Below, piece after piece: positions 36,592 to 45,899 of a DNA stretch of 51,642 nucleotides (position 1 is its first letter; the number at the start of each line of letters is the position of its first letter). Source of the stretch: Psychrobacter sp. Pi2-1 (GTDB lineage: Bacteria > Pseudomonadota > Gammaproteobacteria > Pseudomonadales > Moraxellaceae); the NCBI RefSeq assembly GCF_904846645.1, contig NZ_CAJHBO010000020.1:1-51642 (forward strand), read 5' to 3'. The notes under the pieces were generated by a model. The model saw only the letters and a list, made by a program, of their open reading frames with translations. It did no database searches and was not told the DNA's origin. The position numbers and the translations under genes are program-made.

Positions 36592-37260
36592 TTAATGGTT
36601 TTCATATAATGTATGTTCGTATCAATCACTATAATAGTTACAAATCTGAAATAATTGTTCGTTTTAGCGCCTCTTATTTTTAATAGTAAATAGACACAAT
36701 TTCCGATATTAGTTAACCACCTATCAATCTAGAAAGATTTTATTCCTTGTTTTTTACAAAAAATTGCGTTAACCTCGTTTTACTGTACTCTGATACATAA
36801 CCCGTACATAGCTACTAATAAACTTTGCATTTAAATATATTTAGGTTGTAGCATAGCCGTATAGTTAGCATCTTGTAGATTCCAGACTTTCAAATACACT
36901 ACTTAATTAACGGTTTGATAACAAAGCGATACGCGATGTCCTCTGAACCTTTTATTAATGTAGCATTCTAATGAAGTTTGTATATCGCACATCATGTAAA
37001 TACGACATATAGTGACATTGTCATTCAGTCCTGATTTTGGACTTTGTATTCAATGCTTATCGCTAACTATCATTTAAGCGTATCGTCAGTCACTCTATCT
37101 ACTAGATGTACTGAATACTGATGATAATGAAATGAAAAATTACCATATATTAATATCTATAAGAGCCGCTCATTAATCAATATGAAAACAATAGATTAAT
37201 GCCATGCTCAATCTAAAATATTTAGAGTTAGGTTTTGATGTATAAGTTATAGAGGTATTT
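36592..37260. other. Long AT-rich gap between rodA and the RlpA-like gene
   Basis: About 670 bases, rich in stop codons in every frame I read, with no start plus ribosome-site combination for a gene. It ends with AGAGG before the RlpA-like ATG. In pseudomonads a lytic transglycosylase gene (mltB-type) sits between rodA and rlpA; here only this stretch remains. It may be promoter and leader sequence or a decayed gene. Confidence 0.45.
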
Positions 37261-37875
37261 ATGAACAAGCGTTTATCTGGTTTACTTACAATGTCAGCAA
37301 TGTTATTTGCTGGCTCTGCAGTCGCTACCAATGCAAATGCTGTAGAAGCAAAGACCACACTTGCTATGATTTCGCAAGATAACGCCTCCCACATTGACCG
37401 TGTACTTGGTGAACTAAGCCGTCAGCATGATGGTGCATCAAGTTTGGTAAAGTCAGCTCGTCAGCCGACTTCATTGGCACTTAGCAGCTCATTGTTAGCC
37501 AATGATACGACACAAGTTACCAATGATGAAGATGTATTAGAGCGCTTAACAGCTGTTGCTTCTAACTCTGTCAGTAAGTTCAAGCAGACTGGCCTTGCGT
37601 CTTGGTATGGTCGTAAGTTTCATGGTCGCAAGACTGCCAGTGGCGAAACTTTTGATATGAATGGTTTAACTGCAGCGCATCGCTCATTGCCATTGAACTG
37701 CTATGTCAAAGTTACTAACAAGACTAATGGTAAAAGTGTCGTGGTAAAAGTGAACGATCGCGGCCCATTCCATGGTAACCGTGTATTAGATTTATCTTAT
37801 GGTGCTGCCAAAAAACTCGGTATTACGAGCAAAGGCGTGGGTAACGTTGCTATTGAGCGCGTTACAGGACCTTAA
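37261..37875 (+). CDS. RlpA-like septal ring lytic transglycosylase, no SPOR domain
   Basis: A 204-residue exported protein. Residues 1-27 are a signal peptide (ending NANA). After a variable region, residues 112-204 form the double-psi beta-barrel: GLASWYGRKFHGRKTASGE, LPLNCYVKVTN, VKVNDRGPF and RVLDLSYGAAKKLG, with the conserved acidic and His residues. There is no lipobox, so it is probably secreted into the periplasm rather than lipid-anchored, and no C-terminal SPOR domain. It cleaves or binds peptidoglycan, a role inferred from RlpA. AGAGG precedes the ATG. Confidence 0.88.
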   Translation: MNKRLSGLLTMSAMLFAGSAVATNANAVEAKTTLAMISQDNASHIDRVLGELSRQHDGASSLVKSARQPTSLALSSSLLANDTTQVTNDEDVLERLTAVASNSVSKFKQTGLASWYGRKFHGRKTASGETFDMNGLTAAHRSLPLNCYVKVTNKTNGKSVVVKVNDRGPFHGNRVLDLSYGAAKKLGITSKGVGNVAIERVTGP

Positions 37876-37923
37876 TTTTAGGTATCGGTTTTAGAGACCA
37901 ATAATATTGCTAGCCTATATAGC

Positions 37924-37960
37924 AAAAAAAGCCTAACTAATCATTAGTTAGGCTTTTTTT
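37924..37960 (+). terminator. Bidirectional terminator between the RlpA-like gene and radA
   Basis: AAAAAAAGCCTAACTA pairs perfectly with TAGTTAGGCTTTTTTT. The flanking genes converge, so it serves both strands. Confidence 0.95.
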
Positions 37961-38037
37961 ATGGTTCATATTTATTGCTTCAAGCTAACATTAACGACTA
38001 AATTAATCAGAACAAAGTACTATTAATTCTACATACT

Positions 38038-39474
38038 TTACAATTCAAACGCGCTTTCGATAGCATCATCGAGTCGCTCAACAGCAATCACATTGATACC
38101 TTTAAACTGAGGCGCATTTTTAGCAGGTGCATTGGCCTTTGGAATGATGGCATGCTTAAACCCATGCTTCATTGCTTCTTTCAGCCGCTCTTGTCCGTTA
38201 GGTACTGGGCGTATCTCACCTGATAGACCCACTTCTCCGAATACGGCTAATGAAGATGGTAACGCTTTCTCTTTAATACTTGAAGCACAGGCCAACAGTA
38301 CAGCCAAATCAGATCCTGTTTCTATGACTTTGACACCACCAACGACGTTGACATAGACATCTTGTCCACTGGTATGTATTCCGCCGTGACGATGCATCAC
38401 TGCTAGTAACATGGATAAACGTTGGAAATCTAGACCCAGCGCCATCCTTCTAGGCGAGCCTTGTGAATCATCTACCAATGCCTGCACTTCTACCAATAAT
38501 GGCCTTGTACCTTCACGGCTGACCATCACAACAGACCCTGCAACAGGTTTGTCATAACGACTTAAAAATATCGCTGATGGATTAGCGACTTCTTTGAGCC
38601 CCATATCGGTCATACCAAAGATACCCAACTCATTAACCGCACCAAAGCGATTTTTGACCGCACGAATCATACGAAAACGCGAGTCAGACTGGCCTTCAAA
38701 ATAAAGTACGGTATCAACCATATGCTCTAATACTCGCGGACCCGCTAACGTACCTTCTTTGGTTACATGCCCTACTAAAAACAGCGCCGTTCCCGTTTGC
38801 TTAGCATAGCGCGTCAAAATCGCAGCAGACTCTCTAATTTGACTGACACCACCTGGTGCAGAGTTGATAGCGTCCGTATAAATCGTCTGAATAGAATCAA
38901 TAATAGCGATGGCTGGCTGCTCTTGCGTTAATGCAGCGCAGATAGTTTCTACGTTAGTTTCAGCCAGTACACGCAGTCTATCAGCAGGCAAGTCTAATCG
39001 TTTGGCTCGCATGGCCACCTGTGCAAGTGACTCTTCACCCGTCACGTATAATGCACTACCTGCCAATGAATCAGCCCGTGCCATATTGGTCGCCGTTTGC
39101 AGCAAGATCGTTGATTTACCAATACCCGGATCACCACCGATTAACACTACGGAACCCGCCACTAACCCCCCACCCAGTACGCGATCGAACTCACTGATAC
39201 CAGTTGGTAAGCGTGTGTCGAGCGTTACACTTACTGCATTAAGCGGCATGACAGCACTGTGAGTACCAGAGTAGTTACCAGCTGGCGCACTGGTACCACG
39301 AGTAGCAGCTCGTGCGTTATTAGGCTTCGCGGTGCTCTTATTATGATGTGGCATGCTGACATTTGGGGCTTCAACCAAGCTATTCCATTCCCCACAATCC
39401 GTACACTGCCCAGCCCATTTACCAAAATGCGCACCGCAATGCTGACAGACATAGCTGCTTTTATTTTTTGCCAT
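38038..39474 (-). CDS. radA: DNA repair protein RadA (Sms)
   Basis: RecA-like DnaB-type helicase that extends recombination intermediates by branch migration. The 478-residue protein has the zinc finger C10xxC13...C24xxC27, Walker A GGDPGIGKST (113-122), the RadA-specific KNRFG motif in AVKNRFGAVNELG, and the C-terminal Lon-like (inactive) domain with LAVFGEVGLSGEIRPV. All parts are full length. It is transcribed alone, convergent with the RlpA-like gene. Confidence 0.97.
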   Translation of the reverse strand: MAKNKSSYVCQHCGAHFGKWAGQCTDCGEWNSLVEAPNVSMPHHNKSTAKPNNARAATRGTSAPAGNYSGTHSAVMPLNAVSVTLDTRLPTGISEFDRVLGGGLVAGSVVLIGGDPGIGKSTILLQTATNMARADSLAGSALYVTGEESLAQVAMRAKRLDLPADRLRVLAETNVETICAALTQEQPAIAIIDSIQTIYTDAINSAPGGVSQIRESAAILTRYAKQTGTALFLVGHVTKEGTLAGPRVLEHMVDTVLYFEGQSDSRFRMIRAVKNRFGAVNELGIFGMTDMGLKEVANPSAIFLSRYDKPVAGSVVMVSREGTRPLLVEVQALVDDSQGSPRRMALGLDFQRLSMLLAVMHRHGGIHTSGQDVYVNVVGGVKVIETGSDLAVLLACASSIKEKALPSSLAVFGEVGLSGEIRPVPNGQERLKEAMKHGFKHAIIPKANAPAKNAPQFKGINVIAVERLDDAIESAFEL

Positions 39475-39860
39475 AGCTTATAAGCCTTATTCAAAGGATC
39501 AGTTGAGAATAATGAAGGTAATAATGTCACGCTTTATAAGCGCTGATTTAAAAATATTTGTCATGATAAGTCAGCCATTGGTTTTGCAAGCTGTACTTGA
39601 AAGAGGATGATGTTAATTGTAGAGATATTAATTATAGATATAAGTAGTAACTGGCTTATAAGCTCTATATAAAATAGTTTTAGGTAGCTCTATTAGTTAA
39701 TTAGAAATTTATTAGTATGAATTTTACGTAGCGCTTGGAAAGTAGAATGCATAGGAAGTAAGGAAAATCTATACCAGCATAACGCTACTTTAACGGCACC
39801 TTTTTGTTTTGAGCGCACTATATAAAATAGAGTATGAGATAAGGGATTTAATGCTATAAC
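39475..39860. other. AT-rich gap between radA and lptB
   Basis: 386 bases. In related genomes rpoN or hpf follows lptB; neither is here. I see no ORF with a plausible start, no RNA gene, and no clear terminator for lptB. The left end should hold the radA promoter on the minus strand. Confidence 0.45.
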
Positions 39861-40640
39861 TTATACTTGAAAGTCTTTACCTAGATAAACAGATTTTACT
39901 AAATCATTTTCTAAAACTTCAGCCGAAGTGCCTTCTGCAATGATAGCGCCTTCTGATACGATATAAGCCTTTTCACAAATAGCCAGTGTATCTCGAACAT
40001 TATGATCGGTGATTAAAACGCCAATGCCGCGATTTTTAAGCGTCAAAATAACGTCTTTAATATCACCGACAGAGATAGGATCTACCCCTGCAAAAGGCTC
40101 ATCCAATAAGATAAACTTAGGATCAGCGGCCAATGCTCGCGCAATCTCACAGCGACGACGCTCACCTCCTGACACGCTCATACCCTGAGACTTGCGCACA
40201 TGTTCTAAATGGAACTCGCCAATCAATTTTTCAAGTTCTTGCTGTTGTTCAGCTTTACTTAATTCTGTACGAGTCTGTAAAATAGCTAAAATGTTATCTT
40301 CGATAGACAGTTTACGAAAGATTGATGCCTCTTGCGGTAGATAGCCGATACCCGCACGCGCTCGCTCGTGCATTGCGTATTTAGATAAATCCATTTTACC
40401 TAGCGTAACGCGGCCCTTATCCATATTGACCAGTCCCACCACCATATAGAAGCTAGTCGTTTTACCAGCACCGTTAGGGCCTAACAATCCGACAACTTGA
40501 CCTTGTTCGACAGAAAATGAAACGTCTTTGACCACCCAACGTTTACCATATCGCTTGCCTAAATTTTGCATAGTCAATCGAGCGACAGGCGCCGTATTGG
40601 TATTTGATGCCGATAGGTCTAGATTTTTATCATCGCTCAT
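39861..40640 (-). CDS. lptB: LPS export ABC transporter ATPase LptB
   Basis: Cytoplasmic ATPase of the LptB2FGC complex that extracts LPS from the inner membrane. The 259-residue protein has Walker [10 protein letters not shown] (54-62), ABC signature SGGERRR, Walker [13 protein letters not shown], and the switch histidine in ITDHNV. An N-terminal extension of about 20 residues precedes the usual start. It is last in the kdsD-kdsC-lptC-lptA-lptB cluster, 74 bases after lptA. The lptF and lptG genes lie elsewhere. Confidence 0.97.
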   Translation of the reverse strand: MSDDKNLDLSASNTNTAPVARLTMQNLGKRYGKRWVVKDVSFSVEQGQVVGLLGPNGAGKTTSFYMVVGLVNMDKGRVTLGKMDLSKYAMHERARAGIGYLPQEASIFRKLSIEDNILAILQTRTELSKAEQQQELEKLIGEFHLEHVRKSQGMSVSGGERRRCEIARALAADPKFILLDEPFAGVDPISVGDIKDVILTLKNRGIGVLITDHNVRDTLAICEKAYIVSEGAIIAEGTSAEVLENDLVKSVYLGKDFQV

Positions 40641-40714
40641 AACTTACTCTTACTTTCACAAAATTTAAGCATTGCTAAAGGCAGACTTATTTACTCATAG
40701 CCTGTTTATTTGGA

Positions 40715-41272
40715 TTAACGTACGCCACTTTGGTTTGTACCGTTATTAGGCGGGAATACCAGTTCAACGCGCTGATTGCCGCCAGCAGTCGCTTCAACAT
40801 CACCTGCTTTTAGGCTATAACGGATAACATTACCAGCGAAGCTTGCACCATTCTGAACCAGTTTTGCATTGCCAGTTAGCGTAATAATCCCAGACACTGC
40901 GTTGTAGTCAATCTTATTAGCTTGCCCCTTTGCCAAGCCCTTTTCTTGCGTGACTACTTGCTGCATAGTCGCTGGACGGCCAGTTGCTACCGCTGAGTTA
41001 ATGCTACGCTGCTGAGAAAGATTGACCGTGATGTTATCGGCCGTCATCTTAAACGTACCTTGGGTAATAATGACATTACCTGCATAACTGGTCACGCCTG
41101 TACGCTCACTATAAGTGGCTTTATCCGCTAGCAATTTAATCTGCTGATTAGAATCTGATGGCAATGCATGACTATATAGCGGTAGCGCCAATAACATCAC
41201 CATTGGTAGTGCGCGCAATTTGTGCAAGCAGAGTGACGATGCGCGTAAAGTAGGCAAAAATTTAAGTTTCAT
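40715..41272 (-). CDS. lptA: LPS transport periplasmic bridge protein LptA
   Basis: OstA/LptA-domain protein of 185 residues. Residues 1-37 are a signal peptide with a fairly long n-region (KFLPTLRASSLCLHKLRALP) and cleavage after SHA. The mature part has the repeating beta strands of the LptA jellyroll: YAGNVIITQGTFKMTADNITV and TLTGNAKLVQNGASFAGNVIRYSL. It polymerises between LptC and LptD to carry LPS across the periplasm. It lies between lptC and lptB, 89 bases after lptC. Confidence 0.92.
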   Translation of the reverse strand: MKLKFLPTLRASSLCLHKLRALPMVMLLALPLYSHALPSDSNQQIKLLADKATYSERTGVTSYAGNVIITQGTFKMTADNITVNLSQQRSINSAVATGRPATMQQVVTQEKGLAKGQANKIDYNAVSGIITLTGNAKLVQNGASFAGNVIRYSLKAGDVEATAGGNQRVELVFPPNNGTNQSGVR

Positions 41273-41361
41273 ATAAATAACTCATTTCATAATAGGTGGT
41301 AGGATTTGCAAACTTTATGCTAGCTGCTATTTTTTGATACGGTAAATAGAAAGTACTTTGA

Positions 41362-41946
41362 TTAAAACAATGCTTTATCTTGGCGTTCAGATGGAGAAAA
41401 GGCAACAGCAACTTGGCCAAATTCGTACTCACCTGTCTCAAGATTGGCAGTCATACTAGAGGCTTCAAATCGATTCATGCCTTGTTCGATTTTCACAGGC
41501 GCATCACTGTATACCTTGCCTGATTTCGTATTACCTTTTAGCGTACTACCAGTTACTTTTATCGGTTCGATATCAGGGGTACTCTTATTGCCTTCGCTCA
41601 CCAGTGTAAATCCACCTGATAAACTAAGCTCCCCTGTCTGTTGACTGATAGCTGCACTGCCCGCTTGAATACGATAACGTTGCTCTGCAGATGGCTCCCA
41701 ATTCATAGTAATGCCTGACATTTCATCCTGATTGGTTTCAGGATTATGTGTCAAAGACTCAGCGGTAAGCTCGTATTCGGTTTCACCTTGTTCATTCGTC
41801 TGCACGGCTTTGATATCAGTGGCTTCATAATTGACATCTGTCGTTTCAATATTGACTGGCGGCGTTACGTCGCCTTGCTGCTGAAAAAACCAACCCGCGA
41901 TACCGGCAATAATTAAGGCTAATACAATTAAGACACGTGTATTCAC
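41362..41946 (-). CDS. lptC: LPS export protein LptC
   Basis: Bitopic inner-membrane protein of 194 residues that passes LPS from LptB2FG to LptA. Residues 4-21 are the membrane anchor (VLIVLALIIAGIAGWFF), followed by the periplasmic beta-jellyroll with YELTAESLTHNPETNQ, KVTGSTLKGNTKSGKVYSD and FEASSMTANLETG. The start is GTG, overlapping the kdsC stop by 4 bases (GTGA), indicating translational coupling. Sequence is poorly conserved in this family, so position in the cluster supports the call. Confidence 0.9.
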   Translation of the reverse strand: MNTRVLIVLALIIAGIAGWFFQQQGDVTPPVNIETTDVNYEATDIKAVQTNEQGETEYELTAESLTHNPETNQDEMSGITMNWEPSAEQRYRIQAGSAAISQQTGELSLSGGFTLVSEGNKSTPDIEPIKVTGSTLKGNTKSGKVYSDAPVKIEQGMNRFEASSMTANLETGEYEFGQVAVAFSPSERQDKALF

Positions 41947-42509
41947 GACTGGTTATCCTGAGTTAGTGCCTCATCAAGCGTGTAATGCGCGATAAAGTCT
42001 TGATAATGTCCATGACCTTTTAAGATAAGATCACATATCTCGCGTACCGCTCCAGTACCGCCAGCACGAGTCGTTACCATGTCACTGCGCTTGATAACTT
42101 CAGCATGCGCGTTAGGTACGGTTGCCGCAAACCCTACTGTTTGCATCGCCTTAATGTCTGGTAAATCATCGCCCATATAGGCACAGTCGGTAGCAGTGAT
42201 GTTTAGGGTAGGATCTAGAGAAAATAGCAGCTCGTTTAGTGCAACAAGCTTATCATCACGGCCTTGCACCACATGGTTAACGCCCATTTCTGCTGCGCGC
42301 TTGTTTACCATCGCACTACTACGGCCAGTAATAATGGCTGTCAAAATACCGTAGCGTGCTAGAGACTTAACACCCACACCATCCTGTACTGAGAACGCTT
42401 TGGTCTCAACACCATTAGCATCATAGATAATTTGACCATTGGATAAAATTCCATCGACATCCATGACCAATAGTTTTACTTGTCCGGCTTTCTGTATCAA
42501 GTCCTGCAT
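41943..42509 (-). CDS. kdsC: 3-deoxy-D-manno-octulosonate 8-phosphate phosphatase
   Basis: HAD phosphatase that makes free Kdo for the LPS inner core. The 188-residue protein has the nucleophile motif DVDGILSNG with Asp17 and Asp19, then ITGRSSAMV, and the final YMGDDLPD acidic motif. It has no cap domain, typical of KdsC tetramers. It overlaps lptC by 4 bases and follows kdsD by 77 bases, so the five genes kdsD to lptB probably form one operon. Confidence 0.96.
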   Translation of the reverse strand: MQDLIQKAGQVKLLVMDVDGILSNGQIIYDANGVETKAFSVQDGVGVKSLARYGILTAIITGRSSAMVNKRAAEMGVNHVVQGRDDKLVALNELLFSLDPTLNITATDCAYMGDDLPDIKAMQTVGFAATVPNAHAEVIKRSDMVTTRAGGTGAVREICDLILKGHGHYQDFIAHYTLDEALTQDNQS

Positions 42510-42586
42510 TATTTGTCTCTTTTTAATATTTATTTTCGAAGCGTTATTCTATATAGCTTAACTATTTCAACGGCAACTCACAAACC

Positions 42587-43579
42587 TTATTTGACCCCAG
42601 CTTGCAGCAAATCATGCACGGTAATAATAGCTTCTAAACGATCTTCATCATCAATGATCAATAACTGGCTAATACTACTCTCATTCATAACACTCAGCGC
42701 ATCTGACGCACGCATCGTTTTACTGATATGGCGTGGATTGCTGACCATCACTTCATTCATTGGCGTTTGTAGGTCGATGCCTTTTTCTAACCCTCGGCGC
42801 AAGTCACCATCTGTGAACACACCGACGACCTTATTATTATCATCAGTCACCACTGTCATACCCAAGCGACCAGCAGACATGGTAAATAAAGCTTGTTGCA
42901 ATGGGGCCTGCTGATGAATCAAAGGCAAGTCTTCTGATTTGGTATGCATTAAATCTTCAACACGCGTCAATAGCTGACGACCCAAGGCACCAGCAGGATG
43001 CGATAATGCAAAATCTTCAGACGTGAAATTACGTGCATGTACTAAAGCGACCGCTAACGCATCCCCGAGCGCTAAAGTAGCTGTCGTACTGGAGGTTGGC
43101 GCTAGATTAAGTGGACAAGCCTCCTGCGACTGACCGAGCGTTAATACAATGTCAGCTGCTCGCGGTAGCATACCGCGCTTATCACGACTGATACTGATGA
43201 GAGGGATATTTAGATGCTTAACAACTGGCAGTAGCATCTTGATTTCATCTGACTCACCTGAGTTTGAAATAGCAAGTAGCACATCACCTTTTACAAGCAT
43301 ACCCAAGTCGCCATGTCCCGCTTCACCAGGATGCATAAAAAAAGCAGGCGTACCAGTTGAGGCAAAGGTCGCTGCAATCTTGCGTCCAATTAGCCCCGAC
43401 TTACCCATGCCTGTAACTACCACTCGACCCTTACAAGTCAGAATGATGTCACATGCTTGTGCAAATCTGTCGTCAATCTGCTCTGTCAGCAATGCTAACG
43501 CAGATATTTCGGTATTAATGGCCTCGATAGCAGTGGTAATAAATTGCTCATGGGTTAAGTTGTTTTTGGTATCACTCAT
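42587..43579 (-). CDS. kdsD: D-arabinose-5-phosphate isomerase
   Basis: Isomerises ribulose-5-phosphate to arabinose-5-phosphate, the first step towards Kdo. The 330-residue protein has an N-terminal SIS domain (about 40-180) with VVTGMGKSGLIGRKIAAT, HPGEAGHGDLGM, and ISNSGESDE, followed by a pair of CBS domains (about 205-330) ending ITVHDLLQAGVK. It begins the operon on the minus strand. The two-CBS form matches KdsD rather than the shorter GutQ-like enzymes. Confidence 0.96.
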   Translation of the reverse strand: MSDTKNNLTHEQFITTAIEAINTEISALALLTEQIDDRFAQACDIILTCKGRVVVTGMGKSGLIGRKIAATFASTGTPAFFMHPGEAGHGDLGMLVKGDVLLAISNSGESDEIKMLLPVVKHLNIPLISISRDKRGMLPRAADIVLTLGQSQEACPLNLAPTSSTTATLALGDALAVALVHARNFTSEDFALSHPAGALGRQLLTRVEDLMHTKSEDLPLIHQQAPLQQALFTMSAGRLGMTVVTDDNNKVVGVFTDGDLRRGLEKGIDLQTPMNEVMVSNPRHISKTMRASDALSVMNESSISQLLIIDDEDRLEAIITVHDLLQAGVK

Positions 43580-43690
43580 GAATCCGCTCTATTTTTATGA
43601 TGAATCAATACGCTATTTTACTACACTATGTTTGATATTAGTAATGGTCTACAAAATCTACACTAATATAGTGCTTCATACTGAATAAAG

Positions 43691-43735
43691 AGCTTGCTGC
43701 TATCTATACAAAAAAACCCACTATATCAGCAGGCT
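43691..43735 (-). terminator. Hairpin between hfq and kdsD, possible terminator
   Basis: On the minus strand AGCCTGCTGATAT can pair with ATAGCAGCAAGCT (one G-U, one mismatch), followed by CTTTATT. The loop is about 19 bases and contains seven T. It lies about 60 bases downstream of the hfq stop. The T-run after the stem is interrupted, so termination strength is uncertain. Confidence 0.4.
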
Positions 43736-43795
43736 TTAAACGGATAAATCATGTCTTAACATTTTCTAGACAATAGGCTCGATTAATGCGATGAG

Positions 43796-44323
43796 TTAGC
43801 TATTGCTATCATTAGAACCGTCGTTTGGCTTATCTTCAAAGCCTGTATTATCTGCCGTGGCATCAAAGCCACGATCTTGACCAAAACCACCACGCTCAAA
43901 CCCGCGCTCTTGACCTTGACCAAAGCTACCGCGTTCAAAACCACGATCTTGACCTTGGCTAAAACCACCACGATTGAATCCACTGCGACTCGATGCAAAT
44001 CCGCGCTCTTCAAAGCCGCCAGCAGCAGGGTTACTACCACGTTCAAAGCCACCGCCTTGATATCCAGTCGGTGCTGCGCTCTGAGGCTGCGCACTTGTAC
44101 CTGTCGTCGTACTACTACGCGGGTTACGTGCTGGCACGACTGTTGAAATGGCATGCTTATATACCATTTGGCTCACTGTGTTTTTCAAAAGAACGACATA
44201 TTGATCAAATGATTCAATTTGGCCTTGTAATTTAATGCCATTTACCAAGAAAATAGAGACAGGAATGCGATCTTTGCGCAGCGAGTTCAAGAACGGATCT
44301 TGTAAAGTTTGTCCTTTTGACAT
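43796..44323 (-). CDS. hfq: RNA chaperone Hfq with long Gly/Arg/Gln-rich C-terminus
   Basis: Hexameric Sm-like protein that binds small RNAs and mRNAs. Residues 1-66 are the normal Hfq core: [19 protein letters not shown], the uridine-binding [17 protein letters not shown], and YKHA at 55-58 with the proximal-face residues. Residues 67-175 are a disordered extension with repeats of the type RGFERGxFGQGQ, plus an acidic end ([13 protein letters not shown]). E. coli Hfq has only about 37 tail residues. The extended Gly-rich tail is known in Moraxellaceae such as Acinetobacter. It lies downstream of miaA with a 327-base gap. Confidence 0.95.
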   Translation of the reverse strand: MSKGQTLQDPFLNSLRKDRIPVSIFLVNGIKLQGQIESFDQYVVLLKNTVSQMVYKHAISTVVPARNPRSSTTTGTSAQPQSAAPTGYQGGGFERGSNPAAGGFEERGFASSRSGFNRGGFSQGQDRGFERGSFGQGQERGFERGGFGQDRGFDATADNTGFEDKPNDGSNDSNS

Positions 44324-44650
44324 GAAATCTCTCCTAAGTATTATATAGTTATGTTTTGGGTGCCAATTATTTTAAGTGTTAATTTAATTATAATGGCTAA
44401 AAGGTAGATACAATAAGGTGTTTTCTTTATAAAACGTATCTAAATAAATATTCGTTGCTCTTAAGTGATTCCACTTTATCGCGAATACGTTATTATTGTA
44501 AATAATTAAGTAACTAGTTGTTTCATTAATAATTTTTGTCTACAAAAGTTCATAAGCCAGACATCATAACAACGCTCAATGCACTGAGCCGAATTATAAC
44601 AGCTATCTATGTCAATCTTTGAAACTAATTGTGTTAGCTATCATTGCACC
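44324..44650. other. Intergenic gap between miaA and hfq
   Basis: 327 AT-rich bases where most relatives have the two genes close together. It probably holds an independent hfq promoter and leader on the minus strand. I see no ORF and no strong hairpin. Confidence 0.45.
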
Positions 44651-45817
44651 TTAAGACAAGTACTCTCGTGTTTCGGCCATGGTTTCAAACGTTTGTAATA
44701 TCATACGACTGCTAGCATCAGCCCCGCTCTCAGATTCTGCTATGCCATTTGATGATGCGCTGGGCAATTGCATTACCTTTCTCAGCCATGTGTACTGACG
44801 TTTTGCTAGCTGTCTTGTAGCATATAATGCCTTATTTTGCATTTCCTGACAAGCAAGCGCCTCGGTCTCTTGGCTAGCCATGTTTGGTTGAGCAACTGAC
44901 TGAGCAACATTATCTGAGATTTCTTTTTCTTCATTGACAGCTGTATGCTTTCCAAAAGCTTCATAAAATTGAGCTTTATCTAGATGAGTCTCATCAAATA
45001 TCGGATGCTCAATATGTACCAAATATTCTAGTACTTGCCTGTAGCCTACACAGCGCATCGAAGGCATATTAGGCGTGAGCGGATACTTTTTTAGTAAGTC
45101 TATGACTTCAGCCACTAGCCCTTCATTCCACATGATATCTAGACGTTGTTCGATACGATTATGTAGCCATGAACGATCTGGCATTACCGATAGCGCATGC
45201 CACTGCTGCTCTGGGTTATGGGCTAGGGCTTGCTTTGGCTTGCGCTGCCAGTCACTTATTGGAATATTTGTTTGTAGATAGACCTCAACTGCTCGCGTGA
45301 TACGCTGAGTATCAGTAGCATTCAAACGCGCATGGCTTATAGGATCGATACTCTCCAAATAATCATATAGAGCGCTAATACCTTTCTCTTGACGCCACTG
45401 CTCTACGCGCGCGCGTACGCTGTCATCGCTATCGGGCACGGGAGACAATCCATCGAGGAGTGCCATGTAATACATCATGGTGCCACCTACTAACAATGGT
45501 ATCTTGCCATTTCTGTGACACTCGTCAATGAGGCGGGCAACGTCACTGACAAACTCCGCCACGCTATAGCTTTGCATAGGATCAATGATATCGACCAAAT
45601 GATGTGGATAACGCGCCAACTCAGCCGCTGTTGGCTTGGCTGTGCCAATATTCATATCACGATATATCAGCGCTGAGTCCACAGAAATTAATTCAAAACG
45701 ACCTGTATCGTATAGCTCGTACGCCAATGACGTCTTGCCGCTAGCAGTTGGTGCCATAAGACAGACCACGCTATTATCCGCCAGCTTGTGAGAGATGCTA
45801 TCAGACGAATGTTGCAT
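44651..45817 (-). CDS. miaA: tRNA dimethylallyltransferase
   Basis: Adds a dimethylallyl group to A37 of tRNAs reading UNN codons. The product has the P-loop APTASGKT, with Ala in place of the usual Gly at its start, the VDSALIYRDMNIGTAKP motif and the HHLVDIIDP loop. The core ends with RQLAKRQYTWLRK. Between about residues 285 and 325 it has a Glu/Gln/Asn/Ser-rich insertion that makes it longer than usual, at 388 residues against about 316 in E. coli. I chose the ATG at 45817 because AAAGG is well spaced; an ATG five codons upstream lacks a ribosome site. It lies between mutL and hfq as in many gammaproteobacteria. Confidence 0.95.
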   Translation of the reverse strand: MQHSSDSISHKLADNSVVCLMAPTASGKTSLAYELYDTGRFELISVDSALIYRDMNIGTAKPTAAELARYPHHLVDIIDPMQSYSVAEFVSDVARLIDECHRNGKIPLLVGGTMMYYMALLDGLSPVPDSDDSVRARVEQWRQEKGISALYDYLESIDPISHARLNATDTQRITRAVEVYLQTNIPISDWQRKPKQALAHNPEQQWHALSVMPDRSWLHNRIEQRLDIMWNEGLVAEVIDLLKKYPLTPNMPSMRCVGYRQVLEYLVHIEHPIFDETHLDKAQFYEAFGKHTAVNEEKEISDNVAQSVAQPNMASQETEALACQEMQNKALYATRQLAKRQYTWLRKVMQLPSASSNGIAESESGADASSRMILQTFETMAETREYLS

Positions 45818-45899
45818 AAAGTGGCCTTTCATAATATATGGATAACTCGGATATCGATTGGTTTAATTGCTTTAAGATATTGTAATTATTTTCAGATAT

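Noticed and set aside
39231..39530. 99-codon minus-strand ORF overlapping the radA start
   Set aside because: It overlaps the radA zinc-finger region in another frame and has no family signature.
43783..44154. 123-codon ORF on the minus strand within hfq
   Set aside because: Frame-shifted shadow of the repetitive hfq tail; hfq itself has clear Sm motifs.
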